Below are positions 18,114 through 28,200 of a stretch of 64,000 nt of DNA, piece by piece. The notes below the pieces were generated by a model. It saw nothing but the letters and a program-made list of their open reading frames with translations. It did no database searches and was not told the DNA's origin. Every line of letters begins with the position of its first letter. Within the stretch, counting starts at the first letter, position 1. The stretch covers positions 792,829-856,828 of the forward strand of contig NZ_JAAMPJ010000001.1 of the NCBI RefSeq assembly GCF_011067745.1. The letters are read 5' to 3'. The translations under genes and the position numbers were made by a program. The stretch comes from Lentzea alba. Lineage in GTDB: Bacteria; Actinomycetota; Actinomycetes; Mycobacteriales; Pseudonocardiaceae.

Positions 18114-18703
18114 GGAAGAGTTTCCGCATCTTGTTCGTGTGCACCGGCAACGTCTGCCGCTCACCCTTCGCCGAGTTGCTGACCCGGCACCTGCTCGCAC
18201 AGCGGCTGCCGAGCGATCAGGTCACGCGCTTCGTCGTCACGAGCGCGGGAACTCAAGCCATGACCGGAGCGACGATGCACTCGCTGACCCGCGACCAGCT
18301 GCCCAGATGGGGCATGGAGCGGCTGGCCGGCGAGACGCACATCGCTCGCAATCTCGACCGGATCACCCTGGCCGCGGCCGATCTGGTGCTGACGGCGGAT
18401 CGCGAACACCGCGCGGAGGTCGTCTCCACGCACCCGCCGCTGCTGCACTCGACTTTCTGCCTGAGAGAGTTCGCCCGCCTGCTGGCACCCGTGTCGCTCC
18501 GCCGCACCGGTGACGACCCCGTGCTCCGCGCACGAGCGGCGGTCTCGACCGCCGCACTGCGCCGAGGCCATGTCTCGTGGGTCAACAAGACCGACGACAC
18601 CGTGCCCGATCCGTACGGCCGGGCACGCGGGGCGCATCACCAGAGCACGGACATGATCGGCGCCGCGCTGAGTGAGGTGCTCACCGCGATGTTCGACGCG
18701 TGA
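18110..18703 (+). CDS. Low-molecular-weight protein tyrosine phosphatase (Wzb-like)
   Basis: This 197-residue protein has the phosphatase loop FVCTGNVCRSP at the N-terminus (nucleophile C11, R17, S18) and a late VPDPYG motif whose D167 is the likely general acid. At 197 residues it is somewhat longer than the classic 150-residue enzyme, with an insertion around residues 105-160. It presumably dephosphorylates the upstream BY-kinase and so cycles polymer assembly. ATG at 18110 overlaps the LCP-like gene by ATGA; the longer upstream frame is not needed. Confidence 0.88.
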   Translation: MRKSFRILFVCTGNVCRSPFAELLTRHLLAQRLPSDQVTRFVVTSAGTQAMTGATMHSLTRDQLPRWGMERLAGETHIARNLDRITLAAADLVLTADREHRAEVVSTHPPLLHSTFCLREFARLLAPVSLRRTGDDPVLRARAAVSTAALRRGHVSWVNKTDDTVPDPYGRARGAHHQSTDMIGAALSEVLTAMFDA

Positions 18704-18812
18704 ACAATCCGCCCGAACGGCGGCAGTTCTCGCGTTGCGCGAGCCGCCTCGCCGACGATACGCAATTACTGATCACCAGCAGGCGGCGCGCCGTCTTTTC
18801 CGAGGAGCACAT

Positions 18813-19439
18813 GTGGCCACCGTGGTACCACTGTCACTGACCTTGGAGGTGGGCGGTCGCCAGTGCGTGACGCAGGTGTGGGCGCTGCAGACCGGGCAGG
18901 TGGCCGATGGCACGGAGCGGTGGCTGCTCGACGCCTCGGCCGTGCGGTGGCTGCTCGACCGGGTCGCCGACGGCGAGATCAGCCCCGAGCGTGCCGCTGA
19001 ACTGGTGCAGCAGGTGTCCAGGTGGAACAGCGGCTGCTGCTATTGGTGCGACCTCGCCGCCCCCGCTTACCAGGAGGCGCTCCGCCGCCACCGGGACGCG
19101 CACGAGCAATGGCTGCTGCATCAACGGAGCATCACGCCGGGAACGCACCCGTACCTGCTCGAAGCCGGCACGGTGCACAGGTGGGACTGCGCGGCCGCGC
19201 CACCGGCTCGAGGCCCCGGCCATCCCGGGGCGGATCTGCACGCCTACGCGGCGTGGCACGGCCCGCTGGACGGAGACCTGGATCGGATCATGGCCGAACT
19301 GTGGGAGGAGACACGGGTGAGCAGGCGGATCACCGAGGCGGAACTCGACCAGTGGTTGCGGCTGCGCAACCACCACGCCGGCTCTCCTTGGTGCCCGCGG
19401 TGCTCGCCGGAGCTGACAGGCGAACAAGCGCCCGGTTAG
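18813..19439 (+). CDS. Hypothetical protein with two CxxC-type clusters
   Basis: This 208-residue soluble protein begins at GTG 18813 after a GAGGAG site. A first cysteine cluster (SGCCYWCDLAAP, about residue 70) and a second near the C-terminus (SPWCPRCSPE) could together bind zinc. The intervening sequence is rich in His, Trp and Arg, and an acidic helix (ITEAELDQWLRLRNHH) precedes the second cluster. I do not recognise the family. It lies 109 bases after the phosphatase gene and converges on the PAS-like gene with one base between their ends. Confidence 0.7.
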   Translation: MATVVPLSLTLEVGGRQCVTQVWALQTGQVADGTERWLLDASAVRWLLDRVADGEISPERAAELVQQVSRWNSGCCYWCDLAAPAYQEALRRHRDAHEQWLLHQRSITPGTHPYLLEAGTVHRWDCAAAPPARGPGHPGADLHAYAAWHGPLDGDLDRIMAELWEETRVSRRITEAELDQWLRLRNHHAGSPWCPRCSPELTGEQAPG

Positions 19440-19440
19440 C

Positions 19441-20202
19441 TCATGACTCCAGCACGCAACAGCTCCCCCGCACGACCGCCGGGAGACCGTCGGGCGCGCA
19501 CGCCATCCGGCCGACGACCCGGATCCGGTGGCCACCGTGCTCCGGGGCCAGTCGCACCTCGACGTCCATCGGCTCTCCGCGCCGCAGCAGCGCGTGCCAC
19601 TCGCCCGCCCCCGCTACCGCCGACTCGAGACCGGACTGAACGTCCGACCCCTCACCGAAGATCCGGTGCAGCCCGCTCGACACGATCAGCCTGCCGCTCA
19701 TGAGATTGAGAGAGAACACCCCGAACCCGGCATCCGCCACGGCATCGACGGCGTCCGCGAACTCGAGCCGGTCCGCTGACGAACAACCGTCGCCAGTGAC
19801 CGGTCGGCGCTCGCCCGCACCGGCGTCGGTCAGCCAACCCGGCAACCAGGTGCACAACACGGACTCGTCCACATGTGTGATGCGGACGGACACGCTGTGG
19901 GTCCGCGCAAGATCTGTGAGCGGATCAGGCGCTGCCGCAACGTGCTCGACGGGTTCGCCGGACCGGGACGCCTGCGCGAACAGCCTGCGCAGCAGCACTG
20001 CGGTGTCTTCCGGCACCAGTTGCCCGAGCGTCAGACCGACGACCTGATCGACCCCCAGAACGTCGATCGCGGGCTTGTTGCTCATTTTCACGCGATAATC
20101 CACAACATCGGGCAGATCGCCCTCGCGCTGAATCGGCGCCCAAACCAATGCAGCTTCCTGCATGAGATCGACGACCTCCTGCAAGCGCAGCCCATTAACC
20201 AA
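19441..20202 (-). CDS. PAS-domain-like regulatory protein
   Basis: This 253-residue protein has no DNA-binding or kinase domain visible. The N-terminal half (residues 10-110) reads like a PAS sensor (VVDLMQEAALVWAP, then a DYRV strand and LVPED). A second, weaker PAS-like stretch covers about 145-250 (AVDAVADAGFGVFSLN, LIVSSGLHRIFGEG). It would act as a cytosolic ligand or protein-interaction module. The start is uncertain: TTG at 20202 keeps the whole first PAS helix, while an in-frame ATG lies 13 codons later. The 270 bases upstream are free of genes and would hold its promoter. Confidence 0.6.
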   Translation of the reverse strand: MVNGLRLQEVVDLMQEAALVWAPIQREGDLPDVVDYRVKMSNKPAIDVLGVDQVVGLTLGQLVPEDTAVLLRRLFAQASRSGEPVEHVAAAPDPLTDLARTHSVSVRITHVDESVLCTWLPGWLTDAGAGERRPVTGDGCSSADRLEFADAVDAVADAGFGVFSLNLMSGRLIVSSGLHRIFGEGSDVQSGLESAVAGAGEWHALLRRGEPMDVEVRLAPEHGGHRIRVVGRMACAPDGLPAVVRGSCCVLES

Positions 20203-20472
20203 GATGTGTCTCGCCCCCTACCTGAGTAACCGCCGTGGAGCCACGCAAAGACTACGGTCCGCAGCGGTTGCCCACCTCAGCAGGAGGAAACTATGCATCA
20301 AAGCGTAACATTGGACCCACTAGGTCAAACTGCGGTGACAGATCGTCAATGAATTTCTGGTCGGATCCCGCGAGAACGCACTTCGACACTGATGTGCGTT
20401 AACCCGTTCGAGCGACAGTCGGGCACACCGCGCGATATGTCGAATGCTCGGCCTCTGCGGAACTCTTGAAGA

Positions 20473-21225
20473 TCAGGCCACCAGCCGGTCGTCCGGAGGC
20501 ACCGTGCGGCCGAGCTGGGCCAGTAGATCGGTGACCTCGCGCGCGGCGCCCGTGCAGTTGTCGCAGAGCGCCAGATGGTCGCGCACCCGCTGCCGCACGC
20601 CTCGACTCTTGTGCCCGGACAACAGCGCGGCCAGGTTGTCAACCGCCTCACGACAGGTTTCCTCGGCAGCGGCCTTCACATGCATCTGCACGTAGGCGAG
20701 CCGAAGCCCTTCACGGGCACGGAAAGCCAACGCGGCCACCGCGTTCGGACGCATGCCGAGCACGTCCGCCGCCGCCGACGTGCTGAGCCGCTCCAGCTCG
20801 AGCAGCACCAGCACGGTCCGCCACCGCACGGGCAGGCTGTCGAGAGCCTTGCTCGCGAGCTGGGCGTCCAGCCCTTCAGCGACGGGATCGCTCTCCTCGG
20901 TCGGCAGCAGGAGCTCGGTGACCTCCACGCGCCGGTCGACCATCCGGTCGCGCGCCAACTGCTTGTAGAACGTGGTGCGAACCGTGGTCAGCAGGTAAGC
21001 GCGGAACATCTCCGTCGGACCGCCGCCGGCGACAATCCGGTTGAACACCTTGACAAATGCGTCGGAAACGAGATCGTCGGCACCTTGTGAGGTGCCGAGG
21101 AGTTTGCACGCGAGTCCGTACGCATCCGCGAAATTCCTGCGGTAGAGCTGGACGAAAACCTCCCGGTCCCCGCCACGAGCTGCCTGCACGAGACCGGAGT
21201 CGATGTCGTCGACTTCGTCAGTCAT
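20473..21225 (-). CDS. ECF-type RNA polymerase sigma factor with fused zinc-finger tail
   Basis: This 250-residue protein has a sigma-2 region at about residues 20-95 (GADDLVSDAFVKVFNRI) and a sigma-4 helix-turn-helix at about 128-180 (LPVRWRTVLVLLELERLS, then AAADVLGMRPNAVAAL). A C-terminal extension of about 65 residues contains DHLALCDNCTG, that is H-x3-C-x2-C, preceded by a more distant Cys. This is the zinc-binding anti-sigma (ZAS) signature normally found on a separate anti-sigma protein, and no anti-sigma gene is adjacent. Self-regulation by the fused domain is therefore plausible. ATG at 21225 follows CAGGTGAA. Confidence 0.85.
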   Translation of the reverse strand: MTDEVDDIDSGLVQAARGGDREVFVQLYRRNFADAYGLACKLLGTSQGADDLVSDAFVKVFNRIVAGGGPTEMFRAYLLTTVRTTFYKQLARDRMVDRRVEVTELLLPTEESDPVAEGLDAQLASKALDSLPVRWRTVLVLLELERLSTSAAADVLGMRPNAVAALAFRAREGLRLAYVQMHVKAAAEETCREAVDNLAALLSGHKSRGVRQRVRDHLALCDNCTGAAREVTDLLAQLGRTVPPDDRLVA

Positions 21226-21400
21226 TTCACCTGCCTCAGGTTTCCGATTCCCTCTCCGTCACCCCACCTGTGAGTGGCAAAGCTACAGCGAGCAGTTCAC
21301 TCACGGAAGGCAACTCTCCGGAACGGCGAACTTCTCGCCCGACAGGTGATCACGAGGCGCCCTTGACATTGCCGTGCATCCCCAAAATTGCGTAGTGCCC

Positions 21401-21745
21401 TCACCCGTTCGAGTGGTCAGCTCCACGAGGGAGCCCGCTCGAACGCTGCACGGGAATCGTGTGAGCCGGACTTGCACACATGTTGTTGCCGTCCAACGTG
21501 CCCAGACTGATGACCGCGGCGCGTAGCGCCACCCGCAAACGGTCCACCTGAGCTGCGGACAGACGGATCGTCTCGCGGTCTGCGTTCTCCACGACCACGA
21601 ACTGCTCGGTCAGCGCTACCACCGTAGTGGCGTTCCTGCCGCGCTCGTCGCGGCAGCGGACAGTCCACGAACGACGGCCGCCCGCCCGCAGGAAGAATCG
21701 AACCAACATTGACGACACCCATCCTTCGCGATGAAGACGAAACAT
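21401..21745 (-). CDS. Small conserved-type hypothetical protein
   Basis: This 114-residue basic protein starts at ATG 21745, which has an excellent AGGAGGT site; a second ATG 12 codons later is weaker. Its middle reads FVVVENADRETIRLSAAQVDRLRVALRAA in outline, a strand-turn-helix pattern often seen in small actinobacterial regulators of unknown role. No membrane segment is present. It begins 31 bases after the LuxR-type gene stop in the same direction, so co-transcription with that regulator is likely. Confidence 0.6.
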   Translation of the reverse strand: MFRLHREGWVSSMLVRFFLRAGGRRSWTVRCRDERGRNATTVVALTEQFVVVENADRETIRLSAAQVDRLRVALRAAVISLGTLDGNNMCASPAHTIPVQRSSGLPRGADHSNG

Positions 21746-21776
21746 CCACGACCTCCTCGAGACGCGACTCCAGAGA

Positions 21777-22457
21777 TCACTTCGGCAAGAACGACAGCTC
21801 GTAGGCCCGCGCCACGGCGTGCGCGCGGTCCCTGGCGTCGAGCTTTCGCAGGATGTGACTGACGTGTGTACGTGCGGTCTCGGCGGTGATCTGGAGTCTC
21901 AGCGCGATCTGCACCGCCGTCCGCCCTTCAGCGATGAGTTGCAGCACCTCGAACTCCCTGCGCGACAACGACCTTCCGTCTGCCGTTCGCGCACCTTCCA
22001 CCGAGGTGGCGAAGACCGCGAGTGCGGAGTCGATGTGGTGACCGACTGTCGCCGCCGCCGTGATGGCCTTCACCAACCGGTCGGGATCGGCGTCCAGCGG
22101 CACCAGTGCTCGAGCACCGTTGATGCGCGCCATGGCGATGCTGTCGGCGGTGCGAGCCTCCCGTCCGAGCAGCGCGACCACGGTGAGATCCCGGAACAGG
22201 CGGGTCAGCATCTGGCAGCGGTTCCAGCCGGGATCGATGGCGGAAGTGACGAGAACGACGTCGGGGTGCGCCGACTCGCACAGTTCGATGGTGTCACGGG
22301 TGCTGCTCACCGCATCGACCCACTCCAGAGCTGGGTGCGCCGAGACGACCGTCTGCACACCGTGTCGCAGCAGCGGCAGCGACTCGACCAGCGCGACTCG
22401 AAGCGGGCGCGGGCAGCTGCCTCCGGCCAACGGTATCTCTTTCGGACCTGCACCCAT
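21777..22457 (-). CDS. LuxR/NarL-type regulator with receiver lacking the phospho-Asp
   Basis: This 226-residue protein has a receiver-like N-terminal domain and a C-terminal LuxR helix-turn-helix (LSRREFEVLQLIAEGRT, then IALRLQITAETARTHVSHIL). In the receiver the phospho-acceptor position reads DVVLVTSAI, with no Asp, and the N-terminal acidic pair is reduced to a single Glu (VALVESLP). It is therefore an atypical response regulator unlikely to be phosphorylated, and no histidine kinase is nearby. ATG at 22457 follows AAGGG; the longer upstream frame is rejected. The leader carries two inverted repeats described separately. Confidence 0.82.
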   Translation of the reverse strand: MGAGPKEIPLAGGSCPRPLRVALVESLPLLRHGVQTVVSAHPALEWVDAVSSTRDTIELCESAHPDVVLVTSAIDPGWNRCQMLTRLFRDLTVVALLGREARTADSIAMARINGARALVPLDADPDRLVKAITAAATVGHHIDSALAVFATSVEGARTADGRSLSRREFEVLQLIAEGRTAVQIALRLQITAETARTHVSHILRKLDARDRAHAVARAYELSFLPK

Positions 22458-22904
22458 TTGTTCAACCCTTGATCGATGGTCTGTTCGAAACACCAAGCGA
22501 CCGGACGCTGTGCACGACTGTGGCGTTGCTTCACCCACGCAACGCCATCGCGTGTGCACTCGTCCGAGTGACTGCGGAAACGTGCGATCACATATTCCGC
22601 TCAGCGCTTGCAGGCCCGGCACAGTGATCGTGCGGGTGACACTCACCGGCAGCATTTCCACCTGCCGGCCTCTCGAAGGCCGCCCTGTTATCGCTCACAT
22701 CCGATCGGCAACATTGCCACACACCTGGCCACGTTGTAGTCGTGCGCGCCATTGTCGCTGTCCACGTCGGCGCGTCCGGCGAGCACAGGAGTGATGGTTC
22801 CGTTGAGACGCGTCACCTCGATGTCATCCGCTCGACCGGCCCGGGCGCTCCCAGATCAACGGCGACGCCTGCCCGCTTGTGAGCCCGAGGGCGACCGCCG
22901 CCGA
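22458..22904. promoter_or_regulatory. 447-base gene-free leader of the LuxR-type gene
   Basis: No convincing gene is present on either strand. Close to the LuxR-type start is a 9-bp inverted repeat, TGGCGTTGC (22521-22529) with GCAACGCCA (22539-22547), and next to it the palindrome CACTCGTCCGAGTG (22557-22570). These may be operators or leader hairpins. The rest is unremarkable. Confidence 0.4.
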
Positions 22905-23555
22905 TCACGACGACTCATGCCGATCGCGTGGCTCATCCCCTCGCCTGAACGGCCGGAACGCCGCGAACACAACGAGCAGCACGACCGGCAGCACACCTGG
23001 CGCGGCCAGCAGAAAGTGCCACCACATCGTCAACGTGGTCAACCAGGAGGCGTCGCTCTCGGCCTTCACCACGGTCATCCCGCGGTTCACGTCGGCCCCG
23101 CAGGCCACCGACAGGTCCACAGCCGAGGCACAGGCGATCACCGTGATCTCCCCGCCCGCGGAGACCGTTCCCACCGCAGCATCCAGCTCGACCTGTGCCG
23201 TCGAGCCCGCGGCGACGTCGACGCGCCACTTCGTCTGGACAGACCCCTGCGTCTGACCGCTGCCTGTCCCTCCCAGCACGAGCGACGACGGCGTCGTGAG
23301 CGTCACCTCCAGCTGGTCGAGCCGCTGATCGGTGTTGTTGCGGACCTTGACCTGATAGGTGGTCGACAGCCTGTCGGTGACCGTCTCGATCCCGTCGTCC
23401 ACGGTCAGGACCACGTCGTCATCCGACCCGCGGAGCGCGGCCAACGTGATCGTCAGAGCTGCGGCGAAGGCCATCGCGGATGCCACCCAACGACGGCCAA
23501 TCCTCACGGGGATGGAACGTGAATCAGTCATCGAGCGGGCCTCCACCCGTTGCAC
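22905..23555 (-). CDS. Membrane protein with extracytoplasmic beta domain
   Basis: This 216-residue protein has an N-terminal signal/anchor helix (about residues 22-42), an extracellular domain with the YQVKVRNNTDQRLDQLEVTL pattern of DUF11/CARDB-like folds, two cysteines and a second helix near residue 180 followed by a basic, charged tail. This gives an outside domain held by two membrane segments. The start may be GTG 23555 (AGGAGAG upstream) or ATG 23531 (GGTGGAGG upstream). It is divergent from the next two genes. Function is unknown; a link to the nearby repeat-rich surface protein is only positional. Confidence 0.65.
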   Translation of the reverse strand: MQRVEARSMTDSRSIPVRIGRRWVASAMAFAAALTITLAALRGSDDDVVLTVDDGIETVTDRLSTTYQVKVRNNTDQRLDQLEVTLTTPSSLVLGGTGSGQTQGSVQTKWRVDVAAGSTAQVELDAAVGTVSAGGEITVIACASAVDLSVACGADVNRGMTVVKAESDASWLTTLTMWWHFLLAAPGVLPVVLLVVFAAFRPFRRGDEPRDRHESS

Positions 23556-23744
23556 GGCGAACTCTCCTCCCCCAGACCGCTCCGGGCACCCCCGATTGCG
23601 GACCCTCAGTCGTCCTCACCTGATCGTGCGATCGCCTGCATGTCCACAGTGGATCGACTTCCCTCAAGAGAGTGATCATTTCGAGATCCGATAACGCCCT
23701 GAGAGCCCTCAGCGATCGATGTCACAGGCGGCAAAGAAAGTCCC

Positions 23745-24350
23745 ATGGTCCCTTTTGGAGTGATCTTGATCCAGCTACCCGACCACCCCCCGGCTCCTCT
23801 GCGCATGTGGTGGAGCCTCCCGAACTGGTGTCGCCTGCTGCCCGTGCTCGGTGGCACGCTGCTCGCGCCGATGGCGCTGGTGTCCGTGTCCACACCACCG
23901 ATGTCGAACCTGACACCGGACATCGCGTTCACTCCGATGTCACCGGTGGGACCGGAAAGTCCCGTGAGCACGGCGAACCCGACGACTCCGCTCGCCCCGG
24001 CCCATCCGGTGACGCTCGCCGGCCAGGGCGCTCCGATCACACCGAGCGCCACGACCTCCGCGGTTCCCGCTTCGCACGCCTCCGCCGAACCGAGTCCTTC
24101 CGCTGCAGCAGCCACCGGATCACCGGTGCCGACCGGCACCGTCGCGACCGGCAGCACGACCACGACGTCCCCGGTCCCGGTGGCGGCACCCACCGCCAGC
24201 CCCCAGCCACTCCCGAACGACACCTCCACCACATCGATCCAAAGTGGACTACCGGTTCTGGACGCGCGGAAGGACAGCGTGCTCCTCGCCGACGAGCTCG
24301 TCAGAAGCGCGGCAATCAACGAGGCCTCATTCGGCGGGAGGAACGGATGA
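23745..24350 (+). CDS. Pro/Thr/Ser-rich exported or membrane protein
   Basis: This 201-residue protein has a hydrophobic N-terminal segment (LLPVLGGTLLAPMALVSVS, about residues 31-49) and then a low-complexity region dominated by Pro, Thr, Ser and Ala. Such a region suits an extracellular, possibly glycosylated stalk. It ends in a short helix-like tail (ARKDSVLLADELVRSA). The gene stop overlaps the next start (ATGA), supporting this frame over the competing minus-strand frame. The start is weakly supported. Function is unknown. Confidence 0.55.
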   Translation: MVPFGVILIQLPDHPPAPLRMWWSLPNWCRLLPVLGGTLLAPMALVSVSTPPMSNLTPDIAFTPMSPVGPESPVSTANPTTPLAPAHPVTLAGQGAPITPSATTSAVPASHASAEPSPSAAAATGSPVPTGTVATGSTTTTSPVPVAAPTASPQPLPNDTSTTSIQSGLPVLDARKDSVLLADELVRSAAINEASFGGRNG

Positions 24351-25027
24351 GCGGCGAGGACAACCGGATGGACAGCGCCGACACCCGAGCACTGCACAGG
24401 TTCCAGCGCGGCCCGTCCGCCCACCGCTGTCCGGCCGGGCACGGTGCCTTGCGGGTGTGGCCGGACGCGGACGCACCGTCCGGCGTGTGCCTGATCTGCA
24501 CGGCATGCGGACACCGCGTGACGGTGGACGACACATCGCGCCCCGGGACCGCCGATGACGAACCGGCCGCACAGACTGAGACGGCTCCGGACGTGCGCCT
24601 GTCCGACGGCATCGCGCCACGCGGCCTCCGCCCCGACGGCACGGTGCGCACGACCGGCTGGGCGCAGTTCGGGAACATGCCGATCCCCACCGGTTTCCTG
24701 GCGGCGCTGGCCGCGTTCTCCGCCGCCGTGCCGCTGGCACCGGCGGCACCTCTGGTACCGGTCGTCGCTCCACCGATCGGGTATCTGGCTTGGAAGCTCG
24801 GCAGGAGGTGGCGGCCGGCCTCGCAGGCCATCAACACGCGCCGCGTCCCGATCGCGGCGCTCACCACGGGACAACAGATCCGCCTTTACGGCACAGCCGG
24901 TCCAGTCGGCGAGGTGAGCTCTGTCACCGCTTGTGCGACAGGACATCTCAAGGTGCGAATGGTCGGCGGCCTGGAGATTCTGCGGCGCCCCGAACAGCAG
25001 ATCTGGCAGGTCGATCTGAGGAACTGA
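24347..25027 (+). CDS. Zinc-ribbon membrane protein of unknown function
   Basis: This 226-residue protein starts at ATG 24347 after GGGAGG. The N-terminal half contains CPAGHGALRVWP and CLICTACGHRV, a four-ligand zinc-ribbon pattern. A Pro/Ala-rich hydrophobic stretch near residues 117-150 could span the membrane. The C-terminal domain (RRVPIAALTTGQQIRLYG to IWQVDLRN) is strand-rich. Translational coupling to the upstream Pro/Thr-rich gene suggests the two products act together at the membrane. A weak inverted repeat (TGACCCG...CGGGTCA, 25025-25044) overlaps the stop codon. Confidence 0.65.
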   Translation: MSGEDNRMDSADTRALHRFQRGPSAHRCPAGHGALRVWPDADAPSGVCLICTACGHRVTVDDTSRPGTADDEPAAQTETAPDVRLSDGIAPRGLRPDGTVRTTGWAQFGNMPIPTGFLAALAAFSAAVPLAPAAPLVPVVAPPIGYLAWKLGRRWRPASQAINTRRVPIAALTTGQQIRLYGTAGPVGEVSSVTACATGHLKVRMVGGLEILRRPEQQIWQVDLRN

Positions 25028-25277
25028 CCCGTCGGCTCGGGTCACCGACGACTTCCGGCGGCGAGGACGGGCTTGCCCGGTGCACCAAGACGGCGTGCGC
25101 CGGGCAGCCGTCGTGCTCGCCACCCTTGATCCACAACGGGTTCGCGACCCACCGGCCTGCACGAAGAGTTCACCTGTTGCGGTGACTCCCCCGGCCGTAA
25201 TCCGCTGATCATTCCCAGGTCTGTCACGTATGGACGAGTCCACACGACCGCCGGGTCGGCGGGACCGGAGGCATGAC

Positions 25278-28200
25278 ATGCGCACAAGGGAGCTCCGGAC
25301 GACTCGATCCCTGTCGCGTGTGCTCGTCGCCTTTGTCCTGGGTACGGCATCGGCGACGGCAGTGACCGGCTCCGCCACAGCCGATGTCATCACCCCGTTC
25401 ACCCAGGTGTACGACCAGGTCGTCTACGGCGACTTCAACATCATCGGCAACTCGGTGACGAAGTGCCCGGCCACGCCGTCGCCGCTCACCTTCGCCATGT
25501 GCGCGGACGGCGCCGGACGGACGGATCCGAACGCCGTCAACGACGAGTACCAGATGGCGTGGGCTGACGCCGACACCAGCTCAGCGACGTTCAACTCCAG
25601 TTCAGCGAGCCTGACCATTCCGCCTGGTGCGACGGTTGACCACGTCCGCCTCTACTGGGCAGGCAACACCGGCCTCTACACCGATGAGTACGGCGTGGTC
25701 ATCTCGCCACTGTGCAGCGGCAACGCCCTCGTCGCCGGCCAGCTCGCGGTCACTCCTCCCGGGACGCCGCAGACACAACCGGTGAGCGTCCGGGTGGGTA
25801 CCGGCACCGCCGTCTCCGTGGCCGCCCAGACGTTCGTCAACGAGCAGGCCGCCGAACCGACGGAGGCTCAGTACTACAGCGCGTCCGCCAACATCACGTC
25901 TCTGTTCTCCGCTGCCCCCACGGGATCCCCGCTCACCGTGACGGTTGGCAACGTCTGGACGCCACAGGGGTACAACTGCTTCGGCGGCTGGTCACTGACC
26001 CTCGTCTACAAGTATCCCCAACCAGAGCCGACCTATGCGCCGGTGCCGCGCGAGGTCTTCATCTACGACGGACACGTCCGTCAGGACAGCCTGCAACCCC
26101 CGACCACGGTGCCGATCAGTGGTTTCCGGTACCCCGGCGGCCCGTTGCGCGCCGGTGTCACCGCCTACGAGGGCGACTGGGGCATCGCCGGTGATCAGTT
26201 TCTGGTCAACGGGACCGCGGTCGGCGAGCCTTCCGGTACCGGAACAGGGAACTTCTTCGTCGACACCGCGGAGGGACAGGTCAATCCCAACGCACCCAAC
26301 AACTTCTCCGTCGACGCCAAGGACTTCACGCTGCCGCCGGGCACGCTGCCCGTCGGAGCGACCAGCCTCGCCCTCCAGTTGAGCACCACCGGCGACTCGT
26401 ATCTCGCCCAGCAGGTCGCGTTCTCCGTTCCGCTGCCCGCCCTGAACATCGCCAAGGAAGTGTGCGCTTCGAGCACGCCGGCGAACTGCGGCCCCGGCGG
26501 CACCGGTCCGTGGGCGGAGAACACCCTCATGCCAGCGGCGAGCACCGCGTACTGGCGCATCCGGGTGAGCAACCCGACCACTGTGGACATTCCAGGTGCG
26601 ACGCTGAACGACCCGGCGGCACCGGCGTGCGCCACTGCGGCGGGGACGTTCGCGGTGCTCGCGGGCCAGACGGTGACCTTCCACTGCAACTCACCAGGCC
26701 TGACAACAGCGCTCGTGAACAGCGTGACGGCTCGCTTCGTGCCCCCCGGCTCACCTGTGGGCACGACACCGATCGACACCGCACCGGACACGGCCCGCGC
26801 CGACGTGCACGCGCTCACGATCGCCAAGCAGGTCTGCTCCTCGCTCGTCGCGGCGGACTGCGGAGCGGGCGGGGCAGGGCCGTGGGCAGAACTGGCGACG
26901 ATCCCGGCGGGCACCACGGCCCGCTGGAAGATCACGGTGACCAACACCGGCAGCGTCGACCTCACCGGTGCCACGATCACCGACGTGGCCGAGCCCGGTT
27001 GCGCCACCGCGGCGGGAACGTTCTCCCTGGCCGCCGGTGCGTCCACCTCGTTCTACTGCTCGACCACGAACGTGGCCGCAGGGAACACGAACACCGTCAC
27101 CGCGCAGTACGTTCCGCCGGGCTCCCCGGCGGGTGCAGCAGCCGTCGTGACCTCGCCGGACGACGCGCGCGTGCGGGTGTCCCGCCTGACCGTCGCCAAG
27201 GAGGTGTGCGGGTCGGTCCAGCCCGCCGACTGCGCCGCCGGCGGAACCGGGCCGTGGCAGGAGAACAGGACCGCGCCGACCGGCTCAGCGGTCCACTGGC
27301 GAATCACGGTGAACAACACCGGCGAAGCCGACCTGGCCGCGATCACGCTGAACGACAGCGGTGAGGTGACCTGCGTGACCGCCGCGGGATCGTTCGACCT
27401 GGCTGCGGGTGCCACCAAGGCGTTCTACTGCTCGACCACGAACGTCGTGGCGAACAAGACGAACACCGTGACCGCCCAGTACGTGCCTCCCGGCGCGGCG
27501 CCCGGCACCCTGCCGGTGCTGACCGCTCCGGACAGCGCAACCGTGAGCGTCTACGGGCTGTCCCTGGCGAAGGAGGTCTGCGCCTCGCTGAGCGCGGCGG
27601 ACTGTTCCTCGGGCGGCCCCTGGGTCGAGACGGCGAACCTGCCCAGCGGGTCGACCGCGCACTGGCGGATCACGGCGACCAACACCGGCGATGTCGACCT
27701 GACCGGCATCACGCTGAACGATCCCGCGGAAGCATCTTGTTCCACGGCAGCGTTCAACCTGGCCGCGGGTGCGTCGGCGTCCTTCTCCTGCTCCACCGCC
27801 GACGTGACCGAGGGACGGACGAACACGGCGATCGCGTCGTTCACCCCACCAGGCGAAACCGCCGTGACCACGGCATCCGACTCCGCGAGCGTGAAGGTGA
27901 CGAACCTGGTCGTGGTCAAGGAGGTCTGCGCCGGCACGGACTGCGGCGCCGGTGGCGCCGGTCCGTGGAAGGACACCTCGACGACACCGACCGGCTCCAC
28001 CGCGTACTGGCGGATCACGGTGACCAACACCGGTGAGGCCGATCTGACCGGCATCACGCTGAACGACCCCACTGAGACGTCCTGTTCCACCGCACCGTTC
28101 ACTCTCACCGTCAAAGCGTCGAAGACGATCCACTGCTCCACCACGAACGTCACGAAGAACACCACCAACACAGCGACCGCGCAGTACGTGCCACCAGGCG

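Noticed and set aside
23606..25402. 598-codon frame on the - strand across 23.6-25.4 kb
   Set aside because: Competes with two coupled + strand genes that have a strong ribosome site and a zinc-ribbon motif; the minus frame has neither.
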